32,483 nt of DNA from Fidelibacterota bacterium (GTDB lineage Bacteria > Marinisomatota > Marinisomatia > Marinisomatales > S15-B10), in assembly GCA_002715465.1 (NCBI GenBank), contig PAYY01000014.1, positions 1 to 32,483 on the forward strand, given 5' to 3'. Below, piece after piece: positions 17,012 through 25,655 of the stretch (positions are counted from its first letter, which is position 1; every line of letters starts with the position of its first letter). The notes under the pieces are model-generated. The model did no database searches, was not told the origin of the DNA, and worked only from the letters and a program-made list of their open reading frames with translations. The translations under genes and the position numbers were made by a program.

Positions 17012-17401
17012 TCAATCGATTTTGAAAGTGCAATATTCAGGTCTCTTAAAAACAAGGTGCCTGTATTTAGATACAAATCGGTAAACCATATCACGTATTG
17101 GTAATGGGACAACCCAGAAAATAATGAACCACATTTTCCAGTACCACCTTAAATAGAGAAGGCACCGTATAACTGCGGCAGATCGGACGTAAGAACGTCC
17201 GTTCCTCAATAAATAAACGGAATCAACTTTTTGCTGCCATTTTGGGAACTTACTAATTACGTTCTGAGCATCATCTGATTTAATTGGTCTATATCCAAGA
17301 TTAATCCCTCTTCCTAGTCTTGGTTCCATGAAAAGCGAAAGTCTGTGACAAAGACCACAGTCACCATCGAGCAGTAGTAGATCTCGGTTAGGTTCAGACA
17401 T
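17012..17401 (-). CDS. DCC family (DUF393) predicted thiol-disulfide oxidoreductase
   Basis: The 129-residue protein begins LLLLDGDCGLCHRLSLFM, with the family's defining D-x-x-C-x-x-C (Asp12, Cys15, Cys18). It continues with the usual C-terminal segments: YLLRNGRSYVRSAAVIRCLLYLRWYW and PLPIRDMVYRFVSKYRHLVF. The DCC family is predicted to be a thioredoxin-like thiol oxidoreductase; no substrate is established. Length and both cysteines are intact, so it looks functional. It lies just downstream of the decayed DUF2071 gene on the same strand, a neighbour pair I recall from other genomes. The loss of DUF2071 may therefore have left this gene as a remnant of a former two-gene operon. Confidence 0.88.
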   Translation of the reverse strand: MSEPNRDLLLLDGDCGLCHRLSLFMEPRLGRGINLGYRPIKSDDAQNVISKFPKWQQKVDSVYLLRNGRSYVRSAAVIRCLLYLRWYWKMWFIIFWVVPLPIRDMVYRFVSKYRHLVFKRPEYCTFKID

Positions 17402-17421
17402 TTATTAATCTACCTCTTTTA

Positions 17422-18119
17422 TTACCATGTATGTACTAAAACTCCTTCCGATACATGAACAAAATTTGGTTGTAGTAGGTCTTATATTTCAAGATCATAT
17501 GACACTCTAAGAGTTTTGAAAATCAGATCGCCTTTCCCCTTCGAAAGATCCGAGGATTGTGAAGAATCTATGTAATGCATAGTTTCTTATTGAGCACTGT
17601 GTATAAACAATATCGCTCGAACAAAAACTCATCCAAATATCCTGACTTTGCTAACATAGTATCACCCATACCAAGCATGATACGATAATTTCCTAGCCAC
17701 CTTTTACCTTTTTTCTCATCAACTGTAAGTATAACCATGAATGTCTAATTTTCCCTTTGATTATCTTTATGGGAATCCATAGATATATGGTGCATACATG
17801 CAACTAATTCTCATCTGCGCTTCTAGGGTACGAGGAGAAAATACTATTTCACCTTTATGTTTGACATAGGTCCTAATCTTAAATTTAGGAAATGTTGAGA
17901 TACCAGGAATAGATATAGCTAACCATGGTCTAATTCACACCATCATGAAGGGAATAACACTGACGTATGCCTTATTTTCAAAAGATCCAGTTCTAATCCA
18001 TCTGGAATTTAAAAAATCACCTGCGCTGGGTATGCCTCCAATTGCATAAACTTAGATAACGCCATTACTGAACGAAAAAATGGCCTCGCAGAGGGATCGG
18101 AAATGGTAAGTGATCTATC
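17422..18119 (-). pseudogene. Decayed DUF2071 (YqjF-like) gene with multiple stops and frameshifts
   Basis: No long open frame exists here, but the reverse strand gives consecutive DUF2071 pieces in the right order. From about 18087: RPFFRSVMALSKFMQ, then IPDGLELD at 18008-17985. After a frameshift come SFENKAYVSVIPFMMV and ISIPGISTFPKFKIRTYVKHKGE, to about 17765. After a second shift come GYLDEFLFERYCLYTV (17643-17596) and finally PNFVHVSEGVLVHTW ending at TAA 17424-17422. In-frame stops interrupt it at 18011 (TAA), 17937 (TGA), 17747 (TAG), 17570 (TAG) and 17525 (TGA). Total span is about 230 codons, the normal family length, so the whole gene has decayed in place by point changes and small indels. 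No start codon is identifiable. It precedes the DCC gene. Confidence 0.85.
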
Positions 18120-18183
18120 CTCAATTTTAAAAAATAACCTAGAAATTGGTTAATATACCTAAGGCAAAATATCGTTTCTATTG

Positions 18184-18645
18184 CTATTTGTTATAATACA
18201 CCTGTTCCATTTCTGCCCATCCTTCGTATCCATTTAGAGGAACTTGCATCGGATCACAAATCTTTAACCATTCTATATTTCGAGGGTGTTTAGAAAGCTC
18301 CTCCATATCTGCCTTAAAATCATTTCCTGTATATTCATAGTATCCGAATTCATACCAATTACCATCATCTAACTGATGGAGAAATATGGAAAAATTGTGC
18401 ATGTTAGCCTTACTAAGAAGGTCCCTAACACCAGGATTAGAACTTGCGTGTAGAACCTTATACTCTTCTATATACTCTGGTTTGATTTTAATGACCATAC
18501 CAACACGTTTAATATTGTTTTTAGAAGAATTTTCTACTGTATTTGATTCACATCCTATAAACAATCCGGCCAGTAATACTATTATAAGCTGTAATGAGCC
18601 AATTATTCTTATTTTTTCTCTATTATTAACAATTATATTTTTCAT
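18184..18645 (-). CDS. L-rhamnose mutarotase (RhaM/DUF718) domain lipoprotein
   Basis: The 153-residue product carries a lipoprotein signal (SLQLIIVLLAGLFIGC), so it should be membrane-anchored outside the cytoplasm. Residues from about 45 follow the RhaM pattern: KRVGMVIKIKPEYIEEYKVLH, then NFSIFLHQLDDGNWYEFGYYEYTG, and ending DPMQVPLNGYEGWAEMEQVYYNK. RhaM interconverts alpha and beta anomers of 6-deoxy sugars and is normally cytoplasmic and about 105 residues. The 'EEYKxxH' histidine is kept, but the usual following 'xxxWP' tryptophan is replaced (HASSNP). An exported form suggests either anomer conversion in the periplasm or a binding role. It stands alone after a 307-base gap, just downstream of the secreted DUF4855 gene. 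Confidence 0.82.
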   Translation of the reverse strand: MKNIIVNNREKIRIIGSLQLIIVLLAGLFIGCESNTVENSSKNNIKRVGMVIKIKPEYIEEYKVLHASSNPGVRDLLSKANMHNFSIFLHQLDDGNWYEFGYYEYTGNDFKADMEELSKHPRNIEWLKICDPMQVPLNGYEGWAEMEQVYYNK

Positions 18646-18952
18646 TGGAGTTTCTTATAGTCCTTTCTTATTCGCAAATGTAAGTTATTCCTTATTAAAA
18701 ATAACCTAAGAAATTTAGAATTATACCTCGAGACTTTATATAGAAAGGGGCTAGGATTGGAACCTTTACTTAGTAACTATTAAAATAATAAGAAGTATGG
18801 GAACTTAGATTATTTAGAGTATGGATATTTCTAAATATACTTGCTCTATTATAATAATTATTAAGAAATTGTTAAGTCTAATATAAATTAATCCAATATG
18901 TAAGATTCTTGGAATATGTCTCTAATCTTTTTGAACTAATTGTTCAATTCTA
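18646..18952. other. Intergenic region (307 bases), no gene recognised
   Basis: Neither strand shows a credible coding stretch. It must hold the promoter of the mutarotase lipoprotein gene; a TATAAT-like box occurs on the minus strand at 18725-18720, without a convincing -35. A small hairpin lies at its right end (18931-18947). Confidence 0.5.
18931..18947 (-). repeat. Small hairpin after the DUF4855 gene, possible 3' end signal
   Basis: TTGAAC (18931-18936) and GTTCAA (18942-18947) form a perfect 6-bp inverted repeat, starting 6 bases past the stop of the 18953-21841 gene. On the minus strand it is followed by A residues rather than T, so it is not a classical terminator; it may only be an mRNA 3' hairpin. 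Confidence 0.3.
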
Positions 18953-21841
18953 CTAATTAATTTTATCAAAAATTGGGATTACTTGTAATTCATCTATCCA
19001 GACAGGTTCATCATCAGGAGTAATATTATATCTAATAAATCGGGTTTCACGTTTAGAGAACAAAACATCCATAAAACCGGTAATATGATTGTAGTGAAAA
19101 GCAGGCATTTCGGAATTCTTTTTAGGAAGAACATGTTCCATAGTTTCTCCACCACGAATCCAGTCATAACCGTTTAAAGAAGTTTCTATAAATAATATCT
19201 TAGGAAATTTTGCACCGGACTCATCAGAAGGTCCACTAATAAAATGAGCGCGAGCACCTGAAACCAAATGTGTGCCTGTCAAATCCAGAGTGATTTGCGT
19301 TGACTCTTTAGAAGAAAGTTCTACAAAATCAGCAACTGGATCCCATGGTGATATAGCATTATTTGTTGATAAATATCCATTCGTGAGTTTTCCAAAGTTG
19401 TCTACCAAAATTCCATCACCTGTTGGAAGAGGATAAACAGTATAGGATTTATCCTGGGCAATATTTTTTCCTTCTTTAAGAACCTCTATTTCCCCAAGCA
19501 TCAGATATCTTCCTTGTGGAGTTAGTTCTAATTTTATAAAACGTGCTTCTATTTGAGCCGTATAATGCATCCAAATAGATCGTTTATCATTAACTAATTC
19601 AATTAATTCTGGTTCACTATTAAACACGTCTCTAGGGCTCCATTCATTGCCATTTTTTGAATAACTAGCTGTAATAATTAAAGGACGTTTTATACTCCAC
19701 TGATTAAATTTTACTCCAGGTATATCATCCCATAACTGGATAGAAATCTTATCCAAAGATTGGATGTTATTTAAATCTATAATAATCTCAATTTCACCTG
19801 GTGCATAGTTACGTAAAGGCCAGTCAAAAATACTGTACCATCGGACTGATGCTTTATCGCCAAGGGTTTTAGATAATTCTCCATCTGTAAGCTCAATGTT
19901 TTTTTCATCAGGAATTGTTGAAATAAACGAAGGTTCATAATAATAGGGTTGGCCTATAGTCGGTGATTTTTTCCCAATACTAACAATTTCATCAACATAA
20001 ATAGAATCTCCTAAATTAGATACAGTAATTTCTATGTCTTTGCAAAACATTTGTACTGGAAAAAAGGCCCATGCTTCATCATTATAGACTTCAGCCTTTA
20101 CTGTTAAAGAATAATCCTTTTTAGTACGTAAAGTTGCCTTAGGTTGAAATTTTTGACTATTTCCTCTAAGAAAATGAATACCTATAGTTTGAAAAAATTG
20201 ATCTTTTTCAAACCTCATTTGAATATGGCCTTCTCTAAGACCCCACTTAGTAATAGTTTTTCCACCAACTATTCCATCGGTTAAATTTATTCCGTCCCCC
20301 AAGGCATCAAGAGTTTTGTAGTATTTACCCCATAAATTTTGTACAGCTGGAAATAATAGAATTTCGTCAATAGCAAGTTCCCTATTAGTTAACGAATGAT
20401 TAATGATTAGTTTCATTTTTTTTGCAAAAACTGGTTGACTTGTTAAAATAGCAAAACCTCCTTGATATTTATTTCTTCGTCCAACACGAGCAGTTGTTGC
20501 AATTTCACTATAATTATCTGAATAAGCGTCATTAGTAACAAAAAGTTGTATATACTCAGGTATCATAACAACATTCTTTAAATTTTTTGTAAAATGAATT
20601 CTAACATCCCCAACCAATCGACCAGCTCCAAGATCAAAAGTTAATTCAGTAGACTGACCATCAAGAATTAATTTAGCGTAAGAGGATTTGGGGTTAGTAT
20701 TCCACTTTCCATCAATAAGTGCTATTGGTGAATCGTTTCCAATTATGTTAGAGCCAGTAATTTTAGGAGGAATGGATAAAGGTTGATGAAAGAGACGGGG
20801 TTTATGCACACCTTTTATTAGTGCGTATAGGTCATCATACAATCTACGAATAGTTGGTTCCTTACTAACTGCCAAATTTCGTATAAAATGTGAATCGTTA
20901 CTTGTTATAACCCCATCCTGATATCCATCCAACTCAATAGAACCATGATCAATATATCGTTGAGCATTATTTCGTCGAACAGGATGTGAAGCACCAAAAA
21001 ATTCAAGTTCAATTCCCATTCCAAAGAGACGTGATAATGAAGCAGCTTCGGAAAGTTGTGCCTCATTGGGTAAACTTCCCTGAATAGGAGCCCACCAAGC
21101 ATAGCCTGGCTGCATTGTTACTACATCAAATCCTAACTCCCACCAACGATCAATACCTTCAGCTTCATAATAAGGGATCCAAAGTAGTTTTAATCCATGC
21201 TGGTGTATTACATCAGAGGCTGCAATAATGGATCCCTGATCTTTTCCTTCATACACTCCTTCCCCAGTCCAATAAAATCCCCACCACTCTAGATTATTTT
21301 TATCTATTTTTTCAAAACGCCTTAAGACTTCATTAACATACCAATTAATGGCTTTCTGACGATCTTCTAGTAGATTAAAATTTTCAGAAATACCATCGCC
21401 ATCGATATCACCAAAATTAGTTTGATTAGGAGAAGTATAAGGTATAAAAGTCATCAATTTTATTGGTTTGACAGGCTCTCCTAATATTTTTTTCGCTTCA
21501 TTTACCGCATTTTTTACACGAATTACTTCATTTTCAAATAATGCATCTAACCATTCTTCCCAAGTTTCCTTGTCCGTAATTCCATTAACATATTCAATAT
21601 TTATTCGTAATAGTATAAAACCATCAAAGAACCAATCGATGGGTTTACCATTTTTATCAACATAAGCGACATTCGCTAATAAGTCCCCTTTTTTTCCTTC
21701 AGCCACAAGTGTTGCAGCTCGGAATCCTGCTTCCCTAGGAGTGGGGTAACCAGAATTTATATATTCATTGTTTACTTGAGAGTTTGCTTGGACTAATAAT
21801 CCTAACAAAAGGGATAAAGAAGCTTTTATAGAAAGTTTCAT
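18953..21841 (-). CDS. Large secreted DUF4855-like glycosidase-like protein with discoidin-type C-terminal domains
   Basis: The 962-residue protein has a signal peptide (MKLSIKASLSLLLGLLVQANS, cleaved before Q22). Residues about 30-345 match the DUF4855 pattern: GYPTPREAGFRAATLVAEG, WFFDGFILLRINIEYVNG, IKLMTFIPY, WWGFYWTGEGVYEG, LLWIPYYEAEGIDRWWELGFDVVTMQPGYAW, and GIELEF. Such repeated strand-plus-acid segments are those of a (beta/alpha)8 barrel like glycoside hydrolases. The rest contains at least two F5/8 (discoidin)-like beta-sandwich modules, recognisable by TELTFDLGAGRLVGDVRIHF and TQITLDLTGTHLVSGARAHF. No enzyme activity is known to me for this family; carbohydrate binding or cleavage at the cell surface is inferred. 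It lies 48 bases after the GPH symporter gene, suggesting extracellular processing followed by uptake. Confidence 0.75.
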   Translation of the reverse strand: MKLSIKASLSLLLGLLVQANSQVNNEYINSGYPTPREAGFRAATLVAEGKKGDLLANVAYVDKNGKPIDWFFDGFILLRINIEYVNGITDKETWEEWLDALFENEVIRVKNAVNEAKKILGEPVKPIKLMTFIPYTSPNQTNFGDIDGDGISENFNLLEDRQKAINWYVNEVLRRFEKIDKNNLEWWGFYWTGEGVYEGKDQGSIIAASDVIHQHGLKLLWIPYYEAEGIDRWWELGFDVVTMQPGYAWWAPIQGSLPNEAQLSEAASLSRLFGMGIELEFFGASHPVRRNNAQRYIDHGSIELDGYQDGVITSNDSHFIRNLAVSKEPTIRRLYDDLYALIKGVHKPRLFHQPLSIPPKITGSNIIGNDSPIALIDGKWNTNPKSSYAKLILDGQSTELTFDLGAGRLVGDVRIHFTKNLKNVVMIPEYIQLFVTNDAYSDNYSEIATTARVGRRNKYQGGFAILTSQPVFAKKMKLIINHSLTNRELAIDEILLFPAVQNLWGKYYKTLDALGDGINLTDGIVGGKTITKWGLREGHIQMRFEKDQFFQTIGIHFLRGNSQKFQPKATLRTKKDYSLTVKAEVYNDEAWAFFPVQMFCKDIEITVSNLGDSIYVDEIVSIGKKSPTIGQPYYYEPSFISTIPDEKNIELTDGELSKTLGDKASVRWYSIFDWPLRNYAPGEIEIIIDLNNIQSLDKISIQLWDDIPGVKFNQWSIKRPLIITASYSKNGNEWSPRDVFNSEPELIELVNDKRSIWMHYTAQIEARFIKLELTPQGRYLMLGEIEVLKEGKNIAQDKSYTVYPLPTGDGILVDNFGKLTNGYLSTNNAISPWDPVADFVELSSKESTQITLDLTGTHLVSGARAHFISGPSDESGAKFPKILFIETSLNGYDWIRGGETMEHVLPKKNSEMPAFHYNHITGFMDVLFSKRETRFIRYNITPDDEPVWIDELQVIPIFDKIN

Positions 21842-21889
21842 ATTTTTTTTTTAGTGGCTGCAATATTTTTTTAAAAAAATTTTCATCGA

Positions 21890-23296
21890 TTAAATATTTT
21901 CTTCTTCTATTTTCCGTTTTTTTAGTTCCAGGGTAGTTTCTTTAGTTAGGTCATCATTAAGAGGATTAAACCAAGCAAAAATAAATGCAACTAACAAAAG
22001 CACTGTAGGGAAAATTACATATAATATCCTCATTGTTAAGATTGTATCTACAGATGGAATTTCACCTTCATTAAAACCAGAAAAGAAAACTAAATAACCT
22101 GTTAAAGCACTACTTAAAGCAATTGAACTCTTGTAAACAAATTGGGTCACTGCAGCAAATATTCCTTGACGACGAAACCCAGATTCCAATTCGTCAATAT
22201 CACAAATATCAGCAACCATAGCCCCATGAAGGAGATATATACAAAGAGATCCAATACACATAATTGGCAAAGGAATAATTGATAACCATGGATAATTTGG
22301 TGTGTATAAAAACCATGACAAAAGATAACCAGAAGCCATAATTATTATACCTAAACATAGGACATTACGTTTTCCCCATCTATTTCCTAAAGACGCAGTA
22401 GGTCGTGAAAGAATAATCTGAAAAATAGAAAAACCCCATCCACCTAATCCAGATAACAATGCACCAAAACTCTTATCACCTTCAGCTACATGATATATAA
22501 GAATGTAAAGTGTTAATGGAGAAATTATGAAGGTCCCAATAAGACAGCATATAAATGTCATTGTTAAAAAAACAAATGGTTTATTACTTATAGTAGATTT
22601 TATTGTTTTAATGAATTGAATTTTTGGTTGAGTATAACTTTCCTTCTTTTCTTTACATAAAATCGCTGGTAAAAGTCCTGTGACCAAAGCAATAGATCCA
22701 AATATTACACCAATATATCTTATACCTATAATTTCATCCCCGTTGAATAGATTCCTTTGAGATAACCAGTAAAGCCATGGAACTGCTAGTCCGGCCAAAT
22801 TAGCTGCGATAATTTTATAACTCATCATTCTAGTACGCTCAGCTGAATCTGGACTTAACTCATACCCAAGTGCATACCAAGGAATTAAAAATAGACCAAA
22901 ACTCAAAAACATTACTGAACTAAAAATTAAGAACCATATAAAACGACCAAAATCACTGAATCCAAGAGGCGGAATCCAGATCAAAGAAAAAGCTAATCCA
23001 CTAATTATAGCCCCGATAAACATATATGGACGACGACGGCCCCATCTAGATCTGGTATTATCAGATAAATTTCCAATAAGTAGATCAGTAATTGCATCGA
23101 AAAATCTAGGTATTGCTAAAGCCCAACCAAGCCACTGAGCCGGTACACCTAAAGCTATATTGTATATGGGGTATGCAAGTGCTGTAATCCCAAATGATAA
23201 ACCGTTTTCCATGAATCCGCCAGCAGCCCAGCCAAATTTTTGCCGAGGAGGTATAATATCTTCAGATCGGGTTTTTTGTTTTAAATTTCTTGACAC
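21890..23296 (-). CDS. GPH-family (MelB-type) sugar:cation symporter
   Basis: The 468-residue protein is a twelve-helix MFS-fold transporter of the glycoside-pentoside-hexuronide family. The first helices read QKFGWAAGGFMENGLSFGITALAYP, then FFDAITDLLIGNLSDNTRSRWGRRRPYMFIGA. This contains the D-x-x-x-D pair and SD-x-T-x-S-x-W-G-x-R-R-P-(Y/W) loop typical of the family, which import sugars with Na+ or H+. The start is GTG at 23296 with no obvious ribosome site. Position between a secreted glycosidase-like protein and cytoplasmic M20, aldolase and kinase genes makes it the likely importer of this locus's substrate, probably a glycoside or uronide, or a conjugate of one. Confidence 0.9.
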   Translation of the reverse strand: MSRNLKQKTRSEDIIPPRQKFGWAAGGFMENGLSFGITALAYPIYNIALGVPAQWLGWALAIPRFFDAITDLLIGNLSDNTRSRWGRRRPYMFIGAIISGLAFSLIWIPPLGFSDFGRFIWFLIFSSVMFLSFGLFLIPWYALGYELSPDSAERTRMMSYKIIAANLAGLAVPWLYWLSQRNLFNGDEIIGIRYIGVIFGSIALVTGLLPAILCKEKKESYTQPKIQFIKTIKSTISNKPFVFLTMTFICCLIGTFIISPLTLYILIYHVAEGDKSFGALLSGLGGWGFSIFQIILSRPTASLGNRWGKRNVLCLGIIIMASGYLLSWFLYTPNYPWLSIIPLPIMCIGSLCIYLLHGAMVADICDIDELESGFRRQGIFAAVTQFVYKSSIALSSALTGYLVFFSGFNEGEIPSVDTILTMRILYVIFPTVLLLVAFIFAWFNPLNDDLTKETTLELKKRKIEEENI

Positions 23297-23360
23297 TTTT
23301 GTTGATTATTGAAGTCTGATAATTTTGAATTAACATGAAGGAAATTGCTTAAATTAGAAT

Positions 23361-23384
23361 TAAATAAAATAATTATTTTATTTA
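23361..23384. repeat. Perfect 24-bp A/T-only palindrome between the M20 and GPH genes
   Basis: The left arm TAAATAAAATAA (23361-23372) is exactly matched by TTATTTTATTTA (23373-23384), with no loop. It begins 6 bases after the stop of the M20 gene and 65 bases before the GPH start. It may mark a 3' end or a regulator site for the GPH-DUF4855 part; in AT-rich DNA chance cannot be excluded. Confidence 0.4.
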
Positions 23385-23389
23385 TTAAC

Positions 23390-24562
23390 TTAATTCGTGA
23401 ATCGCGTTAGCATAATGTCACGATAAATTTTTGCTCCTGTAACAACATCATCTAATGCGATCCTTTCATCAATAGCATGAGCATAAGTAATATCTCCTGG
23501 CCCCAAAACCAATGCAGGTGCTTTGTCAGCAATCCAAGCCGCGTCTGTACCATAGGGTTCACCTCTTAATTCTATATTGTTTTGGTGTTTTCTACATATT
23601 TTTAGTATAGTTTGGCAAGCGGAATTTTCTGGATTTGTTGCAAGGGGTGGTGTAATTAGTTGTGGTGTTTTGTGTGTAAAGCTAGCATTTTCAATTTTTT
23701 CAAGTCTATTAATAACAGTTTTACGAGCCATCATTGGATCCATCCCTGGTACAACTCTATGATCAATAGATAATGTGCATAAATCTGGTACAGCATTTCG
23801 AGTTCTTCCACCCTTAATCATTGTAACCGTTAACATTGGTCCAGTCATTAATGCATTTTTGTGCTTTAATTGCAATTCATTTTGCAATAATTCTAATTCT
23901 GCAATAGCTGACATAGCAAAATAAATGGCATTTACACCTAATTCAGGACGAGAAGTATGGGCTGATCGACCATGAACTTCAATATCCCATCGTACCGTTC
24001 CCTTATGCTGTACAACTGGTTGTAGTCTTGTTGGTTCTCCAAAAATTCCTAAAGCTAGAGTATCTCCACGTTCTCGAAACTCCTTTATTCCTGTTTGAGC
24101 ATACTCCTCATCTCCAGCTACTAACATCCAGATTGGATGTGGTGGAAGTTTATCTCCATGCCATATATCCTCAAGTGCTAATAGCATTGCGGTAAGAGAA
24201 CCTTTGTCATCACATGCTCCTCTTGCATAAAGAACATTATTTTCAACTCTGGGACTTAAAGCCGTTTCCATCCAGTCATCAGCTGGAACCGTATCCATAT
24301 GAGATTCAAATAAAATTGGAGATAATTTCATGTCTTCACCCGGTAGTTTTATTAACAAACTTTCATGGCAAGGCCCACTTGAAATTCGATCCTGTTCAAG
24401 CCCCGAAAAACGATTCGAAACAAAATTATTTGCATCAGTTTCTACAGACATAGGTCCATTAAATGTTTTTCCCATAGGATTAATAGTATTAAATGACACC
24501 AGCTTTTCAAGTAAGTCCCTTGCACGTTCCAATGTTAAGTATTGTGTTGAAGTTACCCTCAT
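23390..24562 (-). CDS. M20 family (ArgE/DapE-type) metallo-deacylase/dipeptidase
   Basis: The 390-residue protein has the full two-zinc site: SHMDTVP (His88, Asp90), GACDDKG (bridging Asp118), DEEY (Glu152/153), GEPT (Glu176) and a C-terminal His in TYAHAIDERI. The dimerisation domain contains the usual GRSAHTSRPELGVNA. M20 enzymes cleave amide bonds of N-acyl amino acids (ArgE, DapE) or dipeptides in the cytoplasm. Its ATG overlaps the stop of the threonine aldolase gene by four bases, so both are made together. That coupling suggests the M20 enzyme frees an amino acid that the aldolase then splits, rather than a role in arginine or lysine synthesis; no arg or dap genes are near. Confidence 0.9.
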   Translation of the reverse strand: MRVTSTQYLTLERARDLLEKLVSFNTINPMGKTFNGPMSVETDANNFVSNRFSGLEQDRISSGPCHESLLIKLPGEDMKLSPILFESHMDTVPADDWMETALSPRVENNVLYARGACDDKGSLTAMLLALEDIWHGDKLPPHPIWMLVAGDEEYAQTGIKEFRERGDTLALGIFGEPTRLQPVVQHKGTVRWDIEVHGRSAHTSRPELGVNAIYFAMSAIAELELLQNELQLKHKNALMTGPMLTVTMIKGGRTRNAVPDLCTLSIDHRVVPGMDPMMARKTVINRLEKIENASFTHKTPQLITPPLATNPENSACQTILKICRKHQNNIELRGEPYGTDAAWIADKAPALVLGPGDITYAHAIDERIALDDVVTGAKIYRDIMLTRFTN

Positions 24563-25644
24563 GATTCAAAAGCAAGTTTCATTCTTCGAATAACTTCATC
24601 TATAATATCAGAATTATGATGTAAGTTTGTAACCATCCGAACATGATAGGGTGGTCTTCCTGAAGCTATCAGCCCCCATTGTTTTAATCTATTTAAAATA
24701 TGTCCAGTATCTAAACCAGTATCACTGTGATCAATGTAAACCATATTCGTTTCTACTGTCTCACAATCAACAGATAGCCCCGGAATTTGATTAATAGCTT
24801 GAGCTAGGTGCTTTGCATGTGCGTGATCTTCTTCCAAACGGTCTACCATATCTTCTAAGGCAATAATTCCAGCTGCTGCGATTAAACCTGCTTGTCTCAT
24901 TCCACCTCCAAGTCTTTTCCTGTGAAAATCTGCTTTTTCTATAAAATCACGTGAACCTACAAGAACAGATCCTAATGGAGCTCCTAGACCTTTTGACAAA
25001 CAAAACATCATTGAATCCACATGCTTAGTATATTCTTTAACCGAAACTTTTGCTGCTAAGGATGCATTAAAAATACGGGCACCATCTAAATGAATTGATA
25101 AATCAGCCTCTCGTGCTACTTTACATAATTCTTCATGTAAATCTAACGGTACAACGCGACCACCACTACGGTTATGAGTATTTTCCAAGCAAATCAAACG
25201 TGGAATAGGATAATGAAGATTCGGTTTTCTAATAACTGAACGTACTTCATCAGGATTCATCATACCCTGATGACTTTTAACAGTCATTGGCATCAATCCT
25301 GCAATATTTGCTAAACCTCCTTCTTCGTAATAATATATGTGTGAATCTAAATCAATAATTACTTCATCCCCATGACGAGCATGGGTCATCAAAGCTGTTA
25401 AATTTCCCATGTTTCCACTAATTACTAATAAAGCAGCCTCCATCCCGGTCATTTCCGCTGCCAATTTTTCAAACCGATGTACAGTTGGACATTCATCATA
25501 GGTGTCATCACCTAACTCTGCTTCAAATATTGCACGACGCATATCATCAGTTGGTAATGTCTGGGTATCACTTCGAATATTTATTAATATTGTTTCAAGG
25601 TCTAGTGACTCTGGGTAATATTTGATCGATTTTGATTCGCTCAT
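24559..25644 (-). CDS. ltaE: Low-specificity L-threonine aldolase (PLP-dependent)
   Basis: Fold-type I PLP enzyme that splits L-threonine, L-allo-threonine and other beta-hydroxy-alpha-amino acids into glycine and an aldehyde. The 361-residue protein shows NIRSDTQTLPTDDMRRA (22-38), GDDTYDECPTV (45-55), the stacking histidine in DSHIYYYEEGG (His102), LDGARIFNA (Asp187), and CLSKGLGAPLGS with the PLP lysine Lys218. The N-terminus is about 20 residues longer than usual. It has the strongest ribosome site in the window, AAGGAGGT five bases before the ATG, overlapping the stop of the kinase gene upstream. It overlaps the M20 gene downstream. In this locus it may act on a beta-hydroxy amino acid released by the M20 deacylase. 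Confidence 0.9.
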   Translation of the reverse strand: MSESKSIKYYPESLDLETILINIRSDTQTLPTDDMRRAIFEAELGDDTYDECPTVHRFEKLAAEMTGMEAALLVISGNMGNLTALMTHARHGDEVIIDLDSHIYYYEEGGLANIAGLMPMTVKSHQGMMNPDEVRSVIRKPNLHYPIPRLICLENTHNRSGGRVVPLDLHEELCKVAREADLSIHLDGARIFNASLAAKVSVKEYTKHVDSMMFCLSKGLGAPLGSVLVGSRDFIEKADFHRKRLGGGMRQAGLIAAAGIIALEDMVDRLEEDHAHAKHLAQAINQIPGLSVDCETVETNMVYIDHSDTGLDTGHILNRLKQWGLIASGRPPYHVRMVTNLHHNSDIIDEVIRRMKLAFES

Positions 25645-25655
25645 TATACCTCCTT
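25645..25655 (-). promoter_or_regulatory. Strong Shine-Dalgarno of the threonine aldolase gene
   Basis: On the minus strand AAGGAGGT (25655-25648) is spaced three to five bases from ATG 25644-25642. It overlaps the TAA stop (25656-25654) of the upstream kinase gene, so ribosomes ending there can restart. It shows the host uses the canonical anti-Shine-Dalgarno. Confidence 0.75.

Noticed and set aside
17422..18119. Stop-codon recoding in the DUF2071 region
   Set aside because: All three stop types (TAA, TAG, TGA) and at least two frameshifts occur, while neighbouring genes use normal stops, so decay is the simpler explanation.
18386..18709. Open frame of 107 codons on the plus strand over the mutarotase gene
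   Set aside because: It is antisense to a recognised RhaM domain and has no family features.
18744..18768. tRNA T-arm-like segment (GGTTCCAATCC on the minus strand)
   Set aside because: The arms do not pair as a T-stem, the loop lacks the conserved purine, and no anticodon or D-arm can be built around it.
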